In this document: one piece after another, positions 61,575-64,000 of the stretch
Layout of the letters: each line of letters begins with the position of its first letter
Position numbering within the stretch: the first letter of the stretch is position 1
Assembly: GCA_013368325.1 (NCBI GenBank)
Contig: JAACJK010000001.1
Location: 1,178,001-1,242,000 of the forward strand
Origin: Ephemerocybe angulata
Taxonomy: Eukaryota; Basidiomycota; Agaricomycetes; Agaricales; Psathyrellaceae
Length of the DNA: 64,000 bases
Reading direction: 5' to 3'
The notes under the pieces: model-generated
The model's input: the letters and a program-made list of their open reading frames with translations, nothing else
Databases searched by the model: none
Told to the model about the DNA's origin: nothing
Position numbers and translations under genes: made by a program

Positions 61575-62453
61575 ATGGCTGACGTAGGGACATATTCAAC
61601 TTCCTGGAAAAGGGGCTGGGACCGGTTGGTAGATTGCGCCATGCCAGAGGCAATCTACAACCCCAGTACCAGCTTTCGAGTGCCTCCATCTGATATGGGG
61701 TGGCCCGGTGTAAAGAACGAGATGATGGGATGGATCACCGATCGCGAATCATCGTCCAATCTACTCTTCTTGGTGGGAGATGCTGGGATGGGGAAGACAT
61801 GCCTGCAGCAAAGCATCGCCGAGTCGAGTCGAGAGGCAGGCATTCTAGCTTCCACATTCTTCTTCGATGTAGCTGCACGCACGACACCGGCTGACCTCCC
61901 AGCAACCCTCGCGTATCAACTTGGTGAACACCACCCTGATCTCCGTGCACTCGTCGGGGCTGCAGTCGAGGAAGAACCCGGTATCTTCAAGAAGTCTATT
62001 CGAGAGCAGCTCAACTGCCTTATTGCCGTGCCAGTCAAGCATTTTCAGTCAACTGCCGGTGTCACGGCCACCCAGAAGCTTCCATATGCAATACTCATAG
62101 ACGCCCTCGACGAGTGCGGGACCAAATCTGACCAGGACGAGCTACTGGAGGCCATACAAAACACGCTCCTCTACAGCAACAACACTCCTTTTCGCATCTG
62201 CATTTCTAGCAGGCCTCTGATTGACATAATCAATATGGATGCTACTACTGGCAAGACCTTCAACGTTGGGTATGTCATCTCTTTGCATGTAATCCGATCT
62301 GGCTCCGAGGACATATACCGACTGGTGATGGCGAGACTCCAAGCAATCACCGGCCATAGCACCCATTCTCGAGTTGAGGCCATCAATGCCCTCGATTGGT
62401 GGAGAACCTCTTATAACCCTGAGTGGCGTGCATTGGTTGGCGTGGGGGGCTGA
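61575..62453 (+). CDS. truncated NACHT NTPase, copy C (or second NACHT of copy B)
   Basis: A 292-codon frame from ATG 61575 holds only the NACHT core. It begins TSWKRGWDRLV, aligning with SWKLGWQQLI of copy B, and has Walker A GDAGMGKT at 68-75, Walker B ILIDALDEC at 173-181 and SSRPLIDII. Similarity to A and B stops after EDIYRLVMARLQAI. The remaining 30 residues are unrelated and end at 62453. Missing are the FFxNAQNF motif, the YHKSF segment and the whole C-terminal domain. Three readings are possible: a decaying duplicate, a short stand-alone NTPase, or, via an intron 61444-61495, the second NACHT of a fused protein with copy B. The nucleotide-binding residues are intact. Confidence 0.55.
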   Translation: MADVGTYSTSWKRGWDRLVDCAMPEAIYNPSTSFRVPPSDMGWPGVKNEMMGWITDRESSSNLLFLVGDAGMGKTCLQQSIAESSREAGILASTFFFDVAARTTPADLPATLAYQLGEHHPDLRALVGAAVEEEPGIFKKSIREQLNCLIAVPVKHFQSTAGVTATQKLPYAILIDALDECGTKSDQDELLEAIQNTLLYSNNTPFRICISSRPLIDIINMDATTGKTFNVGYVISLHVIRSGSEDIYRLVMARLQAITGHSTHSRVEAINALDWWRTSYNPEWRALVGVGG

Positions 62454-63253
62454 ATGGAGGAGATAATGCACTATTGTATGTCACCACATCAAATTTTTAA
62501 ACTTCAAACTTTGGTACAGTGCATTGTCGTCGGCGCTGAACACAACTGTCAACGATGCCTAAGAGGTCTCAGGTGGGGTTGTGTAGCAATCAAGAAGTCC
62601 CCCGTTACCAAGACGGGTTGCGGGACGGTGTCCAGGCCATGTCCAGGTCATGTAGACGGTAGGCTTGAGGTCGCGGAACTCAACTGACATATGAAGGTTC
62701 ATCCCAAGTTACCACAGTCTCACGTAGTACACCGCCCCTTTCAACGCGGGGGAGCCAGAGCAGCAGCCGTTGCACTAACTGTTGTAATTGACGACGGCGA
62801 AATGTAATTGTAAGGCAGGAACCTTCGGAATGAGTTCGTAAGGTAGATTGCTGACCAGGTCTATACAAGGTGTCTAGCGAGTGGGGCCCAACCTTTGATG
62901 TTATGTAGAGAGTGTGTTTGTGAGCCTCGGTAGCCATGTCCTGGGAAATGCATCAGCCAGTTGTGTGCCAGCAGTGGGATTAATAAGCGCACAACTTGAA
63001 TTAGGCGCCCAGATCTTCGGCCTCACCCCAATGCTTCGGTTGCTTCTTTCTCTGGAAGCAATCAAGAGAAATACGATACAATATACAGAGCCAGGGATAT
63101 GTGTGCTATCTGGTCGGGGAGCAAACAATGCAATTTACTAGATTACTTCAATGCTGACTTGTTACTCTGTGCCATCAAAAGGTGTGACTGGCTCAAGTAA
63201 CGGACCCTCCGAGCGGCGGCGAGGTTGCCTGGTACCAATCCATCGTGCCTACC
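62454..63253. other. intergenic between NACHT array and F-box gene
   Basis: About 800 bases without a supportable gene. A TAGGCGCCC word followed by AGATCTTCG lies at 63002-63019. The first part may be remnant sequence of the truncated NACHT copy, but I saw no recognisable similarity. Confidence 0.45.
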
Positions 63254-64000
63254 ATGAGCGTACGCATCCCCACAGCATCTCCTATATTGAACCTGAGCGA
63301 AGACGTACTCCTCGAAGTCTTCAAGCGTTGCCTGCCTGGTCCAGACACCCGGTCAATCTACCCACCATCCGAGGCGCCTATCCTCCTTACCCAAATCTGC
63401 CGGCGATGGAGACGCCTGGCCGCTGAATCCCCCTTGCTATGGACTACGCTTCGTATTCGACTCCTTCGAGAGCGGTGCGATGACACTACGATGGACATCC
63501 TTCAAACATACCTGAGGCACTGTGGATCGTCTCCGATCGATCTTCGACTCGTCTTCACCTACAAAGCGGAGGTCCGCTACGAGCTCCTTTGTGGGCGTGT
63601 GGAAGGCCCTGAAGATGCCACTGTCACGGCGGAGAGGCATTCCGAAGCACGTCGCCTGAGAGGATTGCCCGAGCCTGGCTTCCCCCAACCTGCTTTCTTA
63701 CGCCGGTTCTTCCCTTCGTTCAAGCAGTCGATAACCCGTCTATCCCTGACTGGAGTTCCCGTCAGGGCCATGGTCTTCCTCCCCGACAATAGTTTTCCGG
63801 TCTTGGAACGACTCATCCTTGTATTTCGCAATGAAAGCGAATGGGAAGCCTTTGACTGGGGAACACATGGTCCGATTACTGCGTTCTATCATTCCACGTC
63901 CCTCCGTTATGTTGCACTCAGAAGATTTAGGGAGCATGTCGAGCGTGTCCTGCTGCCCTGGGACCACATCACACACTTCGTGGAAGGTATCACTACCGGT
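63254..64000 (+). CDS. F-box protein, partial at window edge
   Basis: Open frame of 249 codons from ATG 63254 to the end of the window with no stop, so the gene continues beyond it. Residues about 8-60 form an F-box: LNLSEDVLLEVFKRCLP, then ILLTQICRRWRRLAAESPLLWTTLRI. This is the Skp1-binding fold of SCF ubiquitin ligase adaptors. Downstream, patterns such as ITRLSLTGVPV and FPVLERLIL look like degenerate leucine-rich repeats, as in the large F-box/LRR family of agaricomycetes. The substrate is unknown. No intron was needed in the visible part; a short upstream exon cannot be excluded. Confidence 0.85.
   Translation, partial: MSVRIPTASPILNLSEDVLLEVFKRCLPGPDTRSIYPPSEAPILLTQICRRWRRLAAESPLLWTTLRIRLLRERCDDTTMDILQTYLRHCGSSPIDLRLVFTYKAEVRYELLCGRVEGPEDATVTAERHSEARRLRGLPEPGFPQPAFLRRFFPSFKQSITRLSLTGVPVRAMVFLPDNSFPVLERLILVFRNESEWEAFDWGTHGPITAFYHSTSLRYVALRRFREHVERVLLPWDHITHFVEGITTG

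Noticed and set aside
1..64000. tRNA, rRNA, CRISPR array, intact LTR or DNA transposon
   Set aside because: I looked for B-box-like words, long terminal repeats, terminal inverted repeats with reverse transcriptase or transposase motifs, and spaced repeats. None was convincing by eye; a covariance-model tRNA scan and a repeat search would be decisive.

Overview
The window reads as nuclear DNA of an agaricomycete (mushroom-type) basidiomycete. The evidence is dense small introns (mostly 45-95 nt, GT..AG, many with a CTNAC/CTAAT-like branch site), a fatty acid synthase fused into one chain, the style of the Zn2Cys6 regulators, and a cluster of NACHT NTPases. I cannot assign a genus. Every gene was rebuilt by hand from splice sites and reading frame. 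In each multi-exon model the exon lengths add up to a whole number of codons. Start codons have no transcript support.

Layout. 1-3.3 kb is gene-poor, with a short direct repeat and a possible decayed minus-strand gene. 3.3-6.7 kb holds a kelch-ectodomain type I membrane protein. 6.7-13.2 kb is a desert with no supportable gene. 13.2-16.7 kb carries a divergent pair: acyl-CoA-binding protein (minus) and a tandem PH-domain protein (plus). 18.7-27.0 kb carries two paralogous Zn2Cys6 transcription factors of 687 and 688 aa. 27.0-32.7 kb is a second desert with possible coding relics. 32.7-38.2 kb carries a tightly divergent pair: a VTC4-like polyphosphate polymerase (minus) and a Gtr2/RagC-like GTPase (plus), with start codons 222 bp apart. 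38.7-51.3 kb is one 15-exon gene for a 3,931-residue fused fatty acid synthase. 51.7-52.4 kb is a small DUF4604-type protein, and 53.7-55.7 kb is an MFS transporter with a run of tiny exons. 56.1-62.5 kb is an array of NACHT NTPases: two full-length copies and a truncated third that may be spliced onto the second. An F-box gene runs off the right edge.

How the genes fit together. The 13-51 kb stretch is mostly core metabolism and signalling: acyl-CoA carriage, de novo fatty acid synthesis, vacuolar polyphosphate synthesis and amino-acid signalling to TORC1. VTC and Rag complexes both act at the vacuole, so their shared promoter is suggestive. From 56 kb on, the content becomes accessory: recently duplicated NLR-like NTPases of the kind linked in fungi to non-self recognition, then an F-box gene.

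The most interesting signals are the NACHT array with its possible double-NACHT chimera and a conserved short motif before the NTPase, the Gtr2 GTPase with non-canonical G3 and G4 motifs, and the VTC4/Gtr2 bidirectional promoter. I saw no tRNA, rRNA, CRISPR array or intact transposon.
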